DNA of 64,000 bases from Apostichopus japonicus (GCF_037975245.1 NC_092577.1:18416398-18480397); one strand, 5' to 3'; shown: positions 46,409 through 58,200, counted from the first letter of the stretch. Made by a program: numbers and translations. Notes: generated from the letters alone by a model not told the origin.

Positions 46409-46508
46409 CAATTTCTCTATCGTCACGACTCACGTTACAGTATATGCCCAACTTATACAAACTCTAAATTATCGCACTAATGGGATTTTACCTTGACTTT
46501 TAGTGAAT

Positions 46509-46516
46509 CTCTAAGA
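46509..46516 (+). repeat. 8-bp target-site duplication, left (CTCTAAGA)
   Basis: Identical to 54405-54412; 8 bp is the hAT standard. Confidence 0.85.
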
Positions 46517-47009
46517 CCGTGGTTTTCAACCTTGGGCTCGCGGGCCCCTTCGGGCCCGCGAAGCCGCTTTTGTGGGCTCGCGAGCATTGCCCCAGTAATG
46601 ATTAAAAATTGTGGCATTTTTTGGGGCTGGTGGCGAAGGCACATGATGATGTTTCTTAGGAAGCCTCTTCGATGAAACCTTGTACAACGGGTAAAATTTA
46701 CTCAACCCTAACCCTATAAGACTAGTATAAGAGAATTCGGTGACTCCCACCAACCAATGCACACTACGTATTACGTATTTACCAAGGTTATGATGTGTGG
46801 AAGCCTTGCTCGATCGAACCCAGCTCTTCCCAGTGCACGCAGCAAGTATTGCGCGATTTCTGTAGAGAGCCGAAGCCTTGAGGTCATCACGTACGGTTAC
46901 CCCGCGTAATGGAGGTGCACTGGGTGCTCTCGCAATGGTAGAAAATGACTTTCAAAGTCGCCGTAGCGTGGGCTTAGCATAGGCGCGAATGTTTGTTTGG
47001 AACGCGAGT

Positions 47010-47036
47010 GGGCGGGGCGATAGGAGAATGACGTCA
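47010..47036 (+). promoter_or_regulatory. GC box and CRE, likely transposase promoter
   Basis: GGGCGGGGC at 47010-47018 (Sp1-type) and a full palindromic TGACGTCA at 47029-47036 (CREB/ATF) lie 11 bp apart, in a CpG-richer stretch upstream of where the transposase coding region would have started before the foldback element inserted. No TATA box is evident. A promoter role is inferred from motifs. Confidence 0.45.
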
Positions 47037-47379
47037 CACTTCGGCTCTCTATACAGGCAGTGAAAGCAATGCCTAACAGGCGCTGCTGACTGTTGTGTGC
47101 TAATACCACAGACCTTGGCATGTGTTTTAGTTAGCAGTCCCTGGTCTGACACTATCACAAACAACAAACCCTGTGCCGTGCACATGATCAGTCGTGAAGG
47201 ATACTGTACACAAGTGAAAATTTAGCGAATGCAAAGGGACCTATAGTCAGGTGGCTTAGCAACAATTTTTAGGCTTAACGTTACAGGCTGGACAAAAGTA
47301 CAAAAGTTGGCATGGAGTTTCTTTTTGACCTATCTATTGATTTTATCCGTGGAACCCACTTGATCGGCTCCGATTTTCC

Positions 47380-47910
47380 AAGATGGCGGCCAAAATCCAA
47401 GATGGCCGCCAGAAAAAAAGGAAATGTCATATATCTGGCTGTAAAAATCGGAGACGAACAAATGAGGGGTCAATTAAGGTGTTTCCGTGGTTACTGAAAC
47501 AGATGATGGTCATGGCATGTTGCTCGAGTAAGCCACTTACAAGATGGCGGCCAAAATCCAAGATGGCCGCCAGAAAAATGGAAATGTCATATATCTGGCT
47601 GTAAATATCGGAGATGAACAAATGAGGGGTCATTCAGATGTTTCCGGGGTCACTGAAACAGATGATGGCCATGGCATGTTGCTCGAGTAACCCACTTCCA
47701 AGATGGCGGCCAAAATCCAAGATGGCCGCCAGAAAAAAGGAAATGTCATATGTCTGGCTGTAAAAATCGGAGATGAACAAATGAGGGGTCAATAAAGGTG
47801 TTTCCGTGGTCACTGAAACAGATGATGGCCATGGCATGTTGCTTGGGTAACCCACTTCCAAGATGGCGGCCAGAATCTTAGATGGCCACCTGGAAAAAAG
47901 GAAATTTCAT
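47380..47910 (+). repeat. Left arm: 160-bp units, 3.3 copies
   Basis: Unit starts at 47380, 47541, 47700 and 47860 (spacings 161, 159, 160). The AAGATGGCGGC in each unit is a full YY1 consensus, with a second AAGATGGCCGCC 16 bp on. Confidence 0.85.
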
Positions 47911-48284
47911 ATATATTCATTTCCCAGACCCCTGTGCCCTTTACTGATTGGGACCATCAAACCTTCCGTCCTCAAACGTGTCAATGAAACGAGGCTAACA
48001 CCCTGACTATATGTTATGGCTGGTATTCTAATTGTGTCACTTTGGCTCAGGAAGCCACTTAGGACTTATTGGGGAACTTTGAGGTGTGATCGACCGTGGA
48101 TAGACACTGTCGCAAAGCCCGTTATTATATGGGAGTAACGAGTGTCATGTAAGACTGATTACATTGAGTCAACTATATAATAGGGTAACTTCAGGGAATA
48201 CCGACCAAATGTGAATACCGACTCATTGGAAGATTTTGTACGATTGTGCACCCTTCATAAACACAACGTCAATTCTGCTAACTT

Positions 48285-50290
48285 GACTTGATCGAGTTTG
48301 TTAAAGTTCGTGATTTGCCATGTGCACTGGTCTCCTTGGACCAGGAGAAGGCCTTTGACATGGTAGAACACGACTTTCTGTTCAGAACCTTAGAGTCCTT
48401 CGGATTGAACTCAGTGTTTATTCGTTGGGTCATGTTACTAAATAAGGACGTCACGAGCATGGTCACTGTTAACGGATTAACTTCTGGTCCCTTCCCGGTT
48501 CGAAGGTTCGAGTCCATCAGGGTTGTCCCCTCTCCCCGTTGTTGTATGTTCTCTTCAGCAAAACGCTTGGTACCTCGCTGGACAGATGCTTAGGGTTTCG
48601 ACCCTTCAATGTACCGGGTGGGGCTAGAGTTACAAGCGTGCAATATGCCGATGACGTCACTTGTATTTTGTCAGACCTCGCCTCCTTCAAGCCTTTATTG
48701 AAGGTTTTGGCCACCTTCCAAGAGGCTACTTGGTGCCAGACTTAGCTAGTCCAAGACCAAAGGGCTGCGTTTAGGAGGTTGGCGCGGCCAATCCCTCCCG
48801 TTCGATGCTAGTCAGATGTCATGATCAGGGTAAATGGCATCTGGCTAGGTTATAGTGCCCCCGAGGCCACCACTTGGGCCGAGAAGGCTGATCAGGTGGG
48901 GACACGGCTCGACACTTTTAGTCGGAGGTGGCTCTCCCTCCCTGGGAAGGTTACAGTTGTTAATCGTTTTATTGTTCCTCTCCTTTGGTATCCTGGTACG
49001 GTGATCGCTGCACCGGATCATGCCTTGGTGAGATTGGAGAGGATCATTTTTTATTTCATTTGGGGAAAGCGCAAACCAAACCTTGTCAAAAGGATCGTTC
49101 TGTAAAAGACCCCCTTGACCGGTTGGCTCTGGTCCACCTACCATCTAAACTGCGCCTTTTCCTTTGAAAAGGTGTGTTCGTTGCGTTTGAGAATCCTTCG
49201 TTTCCCTTTGCCTTTCTTGTTAGGTTCTGGTGTGGGTTTCTTTTTGGCCACCACTGGCCTGGATCCTTTTCCAATAACCGGCCAAATGCGACACGCCCCT
49301 CGGGGGTGTATACTCAGATTGGTGACTCACTTCATAGAATCAAAGAGGAGGGCGGGCCAGATTGCTGAACGTGGCCCCCTCTGTGTTATGTTCAATGCCC
49401 GCGCCTGTGTGCCCGTCGGGTTGCCAAACCGCCATCACTCCAGATGTGTGGCGGTCTGTGTGTTGTAAGTCACCAGATAGCCGTCTCCGGGACTTGGCAT
49501 AGAGGATTGCACATGGGGTCCTCATCACTAACCATTTTCGCCTAGTCAGGTGGCGATTAGGTGATGGGATTTGTCAACATGTGGGCTGTGAGGCCATCGA
49601 GACTATGCAACACCTTTTGCTGGAGTGTTCCTTTGTCCGGTTGGTGTGGGAATGATGGTTTCACGCCTTCGTTATTGGTGTGATTGGTTGCACACTGTGG
49701 GCCATTAGTAGTGATTTTCTTTTGTATGGTTTGTTGCCCTCTGTGTGCCCAACATAGGTTAGGGATTTGCTGTTGTTGTTTGCCGCTATCATCAGGAGAC
49801 ACATCTGGAACAGCAGTTGCCGCCTAGTTTTTGATGGGGACGTCTGGAGGGCGGAGGCTGTCGTCTCCCTCGTGCAAAGTGACATAGGTTGCGCATGGAG
49901 GCCGACCACGCACGGCTTCCCGACACTGGCTTTCGTAGACGCTGGCGCAAGCCTGTCGTCTACTATCGGGACGGCGTTCCCCGGATGAAATTTTGAGTCA
50001 GTTAGTTGTTAGGTGTGGGGGTTTGTGTGGTCGTTACATAATGTATGGGTTGGTGGGGGGTTTTTCTGTTTGTGGTTTGCAGTGATTTATTGTATTGGTT
50101 CTGTTGGCCTTTGGGTCCATGTCCTTTTCACGTCACGTTAAACGCTACGTTATATACATGTGTGGGTTAGTGGGAGATTTCTTTTTTTGGGTTTCAGTTG
50201 GGTTTTTTGTGGTTGTTATACAGACTGGGATTGTTTTTGGTTCTGTTGACCTTTGGTCTGTGTCCGTTTTCTTTGCACGTAAAGAGCACA
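48285..50290 (+). mobile_element. Non-LTR retrotransposon (L1/Tx1-like), 3' half, decayed
   Basis: The reverse transcriptase starts within motif A (Leu-Asp-Gln-Glu-Lys-Ala-Phe-Asp, about 48340), goes through a frame break in the Arg-Gln-Gly-Cys-Pro region (about 48500-48540), and has motif C Val-Gln-Tyr-Ala-Asp-Asp at 48640-48657. After more breaks come the thumb-like region (Trp-Leu-Ser-Leu-Pro-Gly-Lys-Val-Thr-Val-Val-Asn-Arg) at 48820-49105 and a Cys-His zinc knuckle (Cys-x3-Cys..His-x4-Cys) near 49575-49630. The last frame ends at TGA 49986-49988. A G/T-rich 3' UTR with a duplicated ~140-bp part (50015-50290) follows. This architecture resembles L1/Tx1-type elements. It is 5'-truncated and lies within the foldback element. 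Confidence 0.7.
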
Positions 50291-51021
50291 CACGCAAATG
50301 CAGCAAGGCAAATCTGCCTTGCACATCTCTTTGTCGATGCAATGTTCATCCAAATAGTGTACATCGACTGTGAACTGTCTGGTAAAGAAACATCGTATTG
50401 ACACATTGTACACAGAATTCTCGAATACTTTCAGTATGTACTTAAAGGTCAGTGGAAGTGCTAACTTACATTTTTGAAGGTCACTTTAAGTGCAGCGGAT
50501 TGATTTGAAACTTACATAGATGAAAAGAGTGTATTTCATAACCCCAAATATCAAAGTTTGAGTTTCAAACTCATTTCGCTTTTGTGTTACCTAAATATCC
50601 GGGTCCGTTGACGTCAAGAGGGTAACGAAATGTATGCCGCTATTGAGTTTACACAGTACTTGCTGATTTTTCGTTCTTCCATAGATGAAAAGTTCAAGTT
50701 AATGTTTACTTCAAATTCAATGAATGCCTGCATCTATATAATGTTCAAAATTCTGTAACGTTTCATTCAAATCAGATTCGCCATTCTTAAGTGGCAGAGT
50801 TTTGAAATTGTAAATTATGCATTATCTAATTGCTTCCCCCTTGACGTCACAAAAATATTACGTAATAGTAAATTTGTCTAATTTTCACACTGCATCGACT
50901 GAAAGTCTGTCTGGTGGCTGGATTTTCAATACTAATCAGAAGGAATCAGAATCTTCAAAGTCAAGTCTACATTTCCACTGACATTTAACAGTGACAACAA
51001 GTGTATTTTCTGTTATATTGG

Positions 51022-51352
51022 CCGCTATCTTGGTAATAGGTGACCCAAGCAACATGTCATGACCATCATCTGTTTCAGTGACCCCGGAAACACCTGAATT
51101 GACCCCTCATTTGTTCATTTCTGATTTCAACAGCCAGATATATGACATTTCCTTTTTCTGGCGGCCATCTTGGATTTTGGCCGCCATCTTGAAAATGGGT
51201 GGCCCAAGCAACATGCCATGACCATCATCTGTTTCGGCGAACCCCGGAAACACCTGAATTGACCCCTCATTTGTTCATTTCTGATTTTTACAGCCAGATA
51301 TATGACATTTCCTTTTTTTCTGGCTGCCATTTTGGATTTTGGCCGCCATCTT
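51022..51352 (-). repeat. Right arm: reversed 160-bp units
   Basis: Reverse units with CCGC(C/T)ATCTT at 51022, 51181 and 51343, pairing with the left arm. Confidence 0.85.
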
Positions 51353-51477
51353 GAAAAATCGGAACCGTTTAAGTGGGTTCCACGGATAAAATCGATAGAT
51401 AGGTCGAAAAGAAACTCCATGCAAAATTTGGTACTTTTGTCCGGCCGGTAACGTTAAAGTTGCTAAGCCACCTGACT

Positions 51478-53031
51478 ACTACGCGAATCACAGGATATCA
51501 TGAGGAATACCTCAACATCGGATTCACCTATATATCGGACAAAGGTGTTATCAAACCTCAGTGTGTTGTTTGCGGAAAGGTTTTATCGGCGGCAAGTATA
51601 AAGAAACCAAATCTTCAGCGACACTTTACTACTGAACACCCACAACTTGCTGACAAAGACCGCGCCTATTTCGAGAGGAAAAGGCAAAATTTGCCCTGTA
51701 TGAAAGAGGTTGTGCGGATACTTATCGGGCCAGACCAGGCGAAATTATTGATTGCGGAGATCAAAAGTTCGCCATTCTACTCAATAGCATCCGATGAATC
51801 TACGGATGTCGCGTCCTTGAGTCAACTGATGGTATGGGTGCGTTATATGGTCGAAGACGGTTTTAAAGACGAACCATTGTTTTGCTCCCCACTTGAGTTG
51901 ACTACAACCGGTGCCGATGTGTTTTTGGCGATTCAGACATACATCAACGAGAATGGAATCGGATTTGACAAACTCGTTGGGAGTTGCACCGACGGCGCCC
52001 CTGCCATGTTGGGTAGCCGGTCCGGTTTTCAGACGCGCCTGAAAGAAGTGGCACCGCAAGTGAAGACTACTCACTGCATGCTTCACCGCCAGGCATTGGC
52101 TTCCAAAACACTCCCGCAACAGATGAAGAATGTATTGGATCAGGCGGTTAAAATTGTGAACGCTGTGAAGAAAAGTCCGCTCAATACTCGCCTGTTCACG
52201 AAACTGTGTGAAGAGATGGACGCACAGTTTTCCAACCTGCTTTACCATACTGAGGTGAGGTGGTTATCCCGTGGGAAAGTGCTCATGCGACTTTTTGACC
52301 TCAGAAATTAAGTCGCTTAATTTCTACCAAGAGTAGGCAAACGGGACTTGGCGGCACACCTGTCAGATGACGTGTGGTTGGCTAACCTATGCTACTTGGC
52401 AGACATATTCGAGCGCTTGAATATCCTCAACTCGTCGCTCCAAAGTAGAAAACCAAACTTTCACGACAAACTGCGCGGATTCATGGATTTGCTGGACATC
52501 CTTATTTCCAGAGTTAGAGCTGATCGATTCACGAGCTTCCCTCGACTGAATGAGTTCCTCGAGCAGACTGAGACAATTGGAAGGATTCCTGGCATTGACG
52601 AACATTTGGAATCACTGAAGTGTGAGTTGCGGCGCTATTTTCCAGAAGTTGATCCAGAGAAATTTGATCTGGTGCGGAATCCATTTCTCGTTAGATCAGC
52701 AACGATGGACGATAACGAGCAGGCCCAAGAAGAACTTGTCCTCTTGAAAAACGATTCGGCAGCAGAACAACTGTTCAACAGCCGGCCACTATCCAATTTC
52801 TGGTGTTTAATGCGCCAGGAGTATCCGGTTTTGTCTGCCATCGCAATGAAAACTCTGTTGCCGTATCCTTCTACATACCTATGCGAAGACTCATTCTCCA
52901 CAATGGCCGCGATGAAAACGAAACAAAGAAACCGCTTGGATATTGGTGCAGATATGCGCGTTGCGCTATCTGAGACTGAGCCGGACATACAAAGACTCGT
53001 TGCCGAAAAGCAGGCCCAGCCATCCCACTGA
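51478..53031 (+). pseudogene. hAT transposase of the Buster/ZBED5-like group, two nonsense codons
   Basis: One uninterrupted phase runs ~517 codons. In order: a BED-type zinc finger (Cys-Val-Val-Cys-Gly..His-Phe-Thr-Thr-Glu-His, 51560-51640); Ser-Asp-Glu-Ser-Thr-Asp with a catalytic Asp; Cys-Thr-Asp-Gly-Ala-Pro-Ala-Met with another; Glu-Val-Arg-Trp-Leu-Ser-Arg-Gly; and the C-terminal dimerisation block Thr-Tyr-Leu-Cys-Glu-Asp-Ser-Phe-Ser, ending Glu-Lys-Gln-Ala-Gln-Pro-Ser-His, as in ZBED5-like proteins. Only two stops interrupt it: TAA at 52309-52311 and TAA at 52318-52320, where Glu and Tyr are likely in relatives. There is no frameshift. The N-terminus before the BED finger was displaced by the foldback element. 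No introns. Confidence 0.85.
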
Positions 53032-53386
53032 AATACCCCAGACTTTTCAGTGTCATACCTCAGTTTTCAATATTCGAATACAAGTAGGCCTACTGTTTCA
53101 AGTAATATGCCATCAATGACTTTTAACCGTTACCTATAATTTTGTAAACCAATTTTAGTTGTTTCTCAATTTGCAAGCTTGAGAAGGTAAATGACGCAAA
53201 ATATGTGAGGGACAGCCTGAAGAAAAATAATGAGGCTTATGTATATGCGTGGAAGAAAAGGATATTAGGCAGAGGTTTCCCCTCTAGGGAAATGGAGACA
53301 GAGTTAGTTGAGTGTTAAGTTAACACAGAAAGCTGTATTTGGGGGAAACTCGCTGGTGTGTAGGCTAATTTAAGTGCACCAATCTC

Positions 53387-53392
53387 AATAAA
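53387..53392 (+). terminator. AATAAA polyadenylation signal candidate
   Basis: Canonical hexamer about 355 bp after the transposase stop codon. Confidence 0.35.
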
Positions 53393-53648
53393 TACAATGA
53401 CGTTCGACGTCCCTGTCACAGCCTGTGAAATTAAATATAGGAACGCATCATTAATGGGGACAGGTGACGTCTCGATAAGACAGCATGCGGTCCGTGTTAC
53501 GTAAAGTACTGGTGATGACTAATGTCGGCATTTATCTGGGCTTTAAGGCGTTTTGGTACCAGTAGTAATAAAAACAAAAATAATTTAGTACTAACATGCC
53601 TTTATACGACTAGCCATTGATCGATCAATCTTCTAATTATCGGTTAAT

Positions 53649-53881
53649 AATAGGTCTAAGATTCGAAGAAAAAGAGTGGATCATATTTGTCTACACTTGT
53701 AAAAATTGCGATAATTCGAAGGAAAGGGCTGTAGTAGAATCCTTCTATTTTCAATACAATTAACCGTTAATTGTATTGGAAATAGAAGGATCCTACTACA
53801 GCCCTTTCCTTCGAATTATCACAATTTTTACAAGTGTAGACAAATATGATCTAGTTTTTTTCTTCGGATCTTTGACCTATT
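53649..53881. repeat. 233-bp hairpin with ~116-bp arms, one-base loop
   Basis: The left arm (53649-53764) and right arm (53766-53881) are reverse complements at roughly 93%, with the centre at 53765 in AATTAAC-C-GTTAATT. It lies in the 3' region of the 46.5-54.4 kb hAT. No target duplication was seen, so it could be a MITE, an inverted duplication, or an internal part of the element. Confidence 0.85.
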
Positions 53882-54404
53882 CTACCTCGAATATGAGCAA
53901 TAATTGGAATAACTTATACAGCGTGATATATATATACAGTCCGACACTTCTATCAGTTCTCCCGTTCTATTGTCAATACACAAAGTATTATTACGTTCTC
54001 TTTATTTGTTAATTTGTTTTCAATAAATAGAAATTACCTCACCGATTCGAAATATATCTCCTTTAATACTACTGGGCCTCATATGCACACGTGAAACGGT
54101 TTTGCTGCTTTTTTATGGCATTGTTCATCTCCATTTTTTGTATTATTCTGATAGTGATAACGGTCACACATTTCTTATGAAACCAGTGTACCATTGAGGG
54201 TTGCAAAAATCTTTGAGATGTGATCACGGAGGAACATTCATAGCTCTGATTGAGTCTCCGGGTCACTTGTGTCAAGAATACACTAATAAACGCTGTAAAA
54301 TTGATTTTATGAAGTTGATAACTTTGCAGGGTAGGGTATGGGCTCGCGAGGACGGCTCGGAAGACGAATTGGGCTCGTCATGGAAAAAAGGTTGAAAACC
54401 AAGG

Positions 54405-54412
54405 CTCTAAGA
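54405..54412 (+). repeat. 8-bp target-site duplication, right (CTCTAAGA)
   Basis: Pair of 46509-46516. Confidence 0.85.
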
Positions 54413-54977
54413 GAACCGTCATACCAAATATGCCAAAGTCAATGATGTGAGAGTACCGTTGACTCTTTGAGTTCTCAGTTTGCTTGTCAACAGACTTTTA
54501 TAGGTCCGCAATTCCCTTCATCTTTTTATCTCTGATTTCCCAAATTATCCTTCTTACAGTTCAAACTTTTCAGTTGAACCTATTTGCTTGTTAATTATAT
54601 ATTGAGAAAGGTATCTCTTTAGGTTCGCATTTTCCTTGCATCAATAATTGAGTCTATATAGGATAATATTTTTCTGATGTGAATAGAATTATTCCACAAA
54701 ATAACTATCAATACTCTTTTGCACCATTTTGCATCTAGAGGCCTTCAAATTCCATTTTTCGCCAAAGGGGAGTGGGACACCCCTCCTCCATGCCAGTCTC
54801 CAGCAAAACACCCCCATGAACAAATCATGGCTACGCGCCTGGTGTGGAGGGTCGTAAACAACAGGCAGACCAGTGCGCGCATTATAGACGCTTAAACAAA
54901 AGAGATGGTGGTCGTTCTTGTAACACCAACATGCTAAGAAGCAGTTTCAGGTCGAAGGTTATCACTATGCGCGAGGA

Positions 54978-55260
54978 TCAAAGATTATCGCTATGCTGGA
55001 AGAATTTTATGAGGTTTGCCAAAACTACGAGGGCACACGATATTCCCTCACACTTGTTTATTCCCAACTTTGGAAACTGTGCAACCAATGCATGGAAGAA
55101 ACAAGAACCGTCTCCGGGAACGTCATGCATGATTTGCATGCCAAGAGTGGCTGCATTCTCTTGCAGACGATCTCTGTCACTCTTGGAGCGTTGCTTCTTG
55201 TAGGGCAAACAGTTAAGAATGCTATGAGTTATCACCCTCCTTTTTACGATTCTTCCTTGC
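54978..55260 (-). pseudogene. OTU-like cysteine protease fragment
   Basis: The minus frame contains Asp-Val-Pro-Gly-Asp-Gly-Ser-Cys-Phe-Phe-His-Ala-Leu, the OTU catalytic Asp..Cys block, preceded by a basic helix with Asp-Arg-Leu-Gln-Glu and Leu-Gly-Met-Gln-Ile. After Gly-Ile-Asn-Lys-Cys-Glu-Gly the OTU pattern fades and no catalytic His is seen. It is distinct in sequence from the Helitron OTU at 18.4 kb. It is most likely a fragment of a mobile element protein; no neighbour supports a particular class. Confidence 0.55.
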
Positions 55261-58200
55261 GGGCCCCCTGAATGAGTTGTGAGATGATATTGTTTGAATA
55301 ATGAATTATTGCTCAATACGAGAAAAAAAAAAAGATTGCCCTCCTTTTCAATATCGACAAATTGCATACAATAGGTAATAAAAAACATTTTCCCAGAAAC
55401 ACAGCGTTGGGAATGACAAATGGTATTCTATCGAGTTTGGAAACAAATACGGCATCCAATTCAATCGAAGCGGACATGATAGGATGAATGTAGGTTCGAA
55501 AACTGATAGGAAGAGGGACCGAAACAGCAGGCAAGCAGGTAACGTTGTACTTCTTGCAGCAAGTTTAATTGTTCTCTAGCGCCACCAATAACGTCACTCA
55601 TATATTGGTAGAAATCGGGTGAAGATGAAAAGAAAGTAAAGTTAATTAACTCGGAATCATAGCAAATCCGTGGGATATATTGTTGGACACAGCTTGTAAG
55701 TATTGTTGTATATTTCTCGTAATTTTGGTAAGAAATTAGATAAATGTTAACTCTAATGAGCTGTGGAGTCAAACTATAAAATTAGGGCCTAGCGGGGTTT
55801 TACGATTTTTTTGGAAGAAGCGTGTACATCAGCAGTGCATGTTGTGCTAATGCTGTAGTGATGTATTCGTTGGACGTTCACAATTCCAGTCGTTTTTTGG
55901 CTATTTGTGTTCGAGTACCAGGGGCCTGTGAAGGCATGTGTCCTAGGCATATTAGATGTATGCGATGCATCCGGGGACTTGTTTGATTGTGCGTGCAGTT
56001 AGTTGCACAGTACAGTGTGGGATGATATGATTAGTGAATGTACAGTTACTCTTTGTGTTTGGAAGAAGATTTTACAGTAGTTGTTGATATATGAGTTTAC
56101 GTTGCTGTGTGTTCTCAAGGCATATTTTATTTGTTTTACTGTTATTGATTTCAGTGAACCGTTACGGCAGACGTTATTGTTGACTTTGTTAGAATTTGTT
56201 AGACGTCAAAATAAAGATAAAGCTTCACCAGATTCATGCGTCATATCGTTGTCGTTTGTTTGTGATTGGCGAGTTCAGCTAATTCAACATGTCATTACAC
56301 CCATGAAGCCTGCGACGCTTCAGTACTTCATCGTGCATAGTCCGCAGTTCTTTCTCACGTTAGCAGTTTGGAAGAGAGGAGGTTTGGGCGGCAGTGATCT
56401 GACAGGTTTCCTCACCACACCGTACTGGCTTTCAGCATTGGTGTCATCCTTACAATAGTGCACCTGGTATAAAATAAAAACTGTCATAACGACTCACATC
56501 GCAATGCGTCCTCGCATCATCACTGTGGTCGATGTGTTTCAAAATATTAACCGAGTTTAGGGAAGTTCAGATGATGCAGTATTGCCACTTGCAGAATGCT
56601 GTAGCCGCTCATTTTGTCGTATGCTGGTGCCAAATAACTTTTTATAGCATTTTTAGCACAACTGGTCCATCGAAATGGACAAAATATAGCCTTTTACGAA
56701 AACAAATATATCACCGTAGCTGTACAAATCAACGGGATATTGCGCTATGATGAGTCAACGACCTTGACTTTGAAATAAGCCGATTTTGGGGGAAGCCCCT
56801 GACAATTGTATTGCCGCTTTGAAAGATTTTGACCGTTTATAATTTCAATAAGAATACAATGTAATATTGTTTTTCTTTGAAGGAGTTACGGAGTTTACCG
56901 TCCCCCTCCAAACAAACCCACCCTAAAATGACGGGAAAAGCGGGAAATTCATGCAATATCTATATTCCCTTAGAAGCACAATCCCGACCTATCCCGCACA
57001 AGTCGGGAAGAGCGGATTATTTACTTCCACAAGTTTTATTACTCTGCGGTTTGCCTCTAGGCTGTCCTTCAAAGATTACCACATGTTATTTTGACTACCA
57101 CACATAAACAGACATGGGCCGCACTTCATGAATGAGCCTAGTAGTATATTACCAGTGACATTTCCACTGATTTGTTTATGTCTATCAGTGAAATGAATTA
57201 TTTGGCTATGTAAATGACATTACTTGAAAAAATATCAATTGAAATATTATTGTCCTCGCGATAACATGGATAACAAATAAGCCTTCGCTTATTAAGAAAA
57301 TAATAAATATAACTGGTAGCTAGATGTCTAATTGTAATACCCTTTGTGTTCATGATCACAACGAGACCAGTGTATTTTTAGTATCCTGGACACGCCTTAT
57401 GTATAACAAAGACGTCGTTAGTTAATGAACTGAGTTGATCTTTGATCATTGTCCATGAAGATGATTTGTTTAGCTAAATATAAATTAAAACAAGTATACC
57501 CGCAAGTCGCTCAGAAGGTCCGTCTGTCCGTATAGCTGTTTTTTGAGCCGTAATTTTGGTGAAATTTCATTCGACCACTTCCCTGTCGAGCCGAAAACTA
57601 TCGAAGACCTGAATAACTATCGGACTATGGAGAATCTATCGGAACACATAGAAACCCTGATGGTAGCTGCCTTGGAGAGAGTAGAGCGGACAGGAGCCCG
57701 TATTCAACGAGAGGATTTTTTTCAGAAATGCCGAGTCTTAAATTTCATTATCACATTTTTCCTGCTTGAAATTATACCTATAATAGCGAATTACCTTTAC
57801 TTAATTGTAATAAAACATTTTCAAATAGTATGATCATAATAATACAGCAAAATAATGACCGTTCTAGATTTGTTGCACAGAGGTATCTACAATTTAAAAT
57901 ATCATTATCAATTGTGCATCATCGTAGATATTTGGAGAAAACAATATCTCATTTAGGTCATCAGTTTAGGGTAACCGTCACTATTAGGCCTACGCGATTA
58001 TTTTTGTACAGGATTTAATTGTTTTATTCATTCATTTATTTTTACTTACGGCAAATCGAAAATCGACGGATAAATCTCTCGAACACCCGTCAACAAGCAC
58101 GATTCTTCGGTTGCTAAACCACCACCACCGATCGACCCAATCGTCGTCATACGACCGGCACCGATCCGTCGTTCACCACCTCCTAGTCTGGCTAAGATTA

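Larger units (their letters stand above)
47244..51478. mobile_element. Foldback-type element with arms of ~160-bp tandem repeats
   Basis: The left terminus TAGTCAGGTGGCTTAGCAAC is mirrored at the right end (51459-51478), and the terminal ~125 bp of both arms match in reverse at roughly 85-90%. Inside the left arm, 160-bp units start at 47380, 47541, 47700 and 47860. The right arm has three in reverse (51022, 51181, 51343). Each unit has AAGATGGCGGC, a GGCATGTTGCT block and AACAAATGAGGGGTCA. CTA flanks both ends (47241-47243, 51479-51481), a possible 3-bp target duplication. Long inverted arms of short tandem units are the hallmark of foldback elements such as FB and sea urchin TU. It sits at the 5' end of the ZBED5-like coding region. 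The middle holds a LINE fragment and unassigned DNA. Confidence 0.75.
46509..54412 (+). mobile_element. hAT (Buster/ZBED5-like) transposon with 8-bp TSD, carrying nested insertions
   Basis: The element spans 46517-54404. Its ends are CCGTGGTTTTCAACCTT and, at the right, the reverse complement with one mismatch, a 17-bp terminal inverted repeat of the hAT 'CAGTGGTTCTCAACC' type. CTCTAAGA flanks it on both sides (46509-46516 and 54405-54412), a perfect 8-bp target duplication. Subterminal GGGCTCGCG motifs occur near both ends (46535-46580, 54340-54380). Inside are a promoter-like segment, a ZBED5-like transposase frame, a foldback element with its own LINE fragment, and a 233-bp hairpin. It inserted just downstream of the older hAT remains at 45.5-46.4 kb. 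Confidence 0.85.

Noticed and set aside
47312-47861. Small proteins in the 160-bp repeats
   Set aside because: Frames restart in each unit and are not the same frame in all units; non-coding repeat.
53649-53881. A microRNA gene
   Set aside because: Arms are far longer and more uniformly paired than a miRNA precursor; better called a long inverted repeat.
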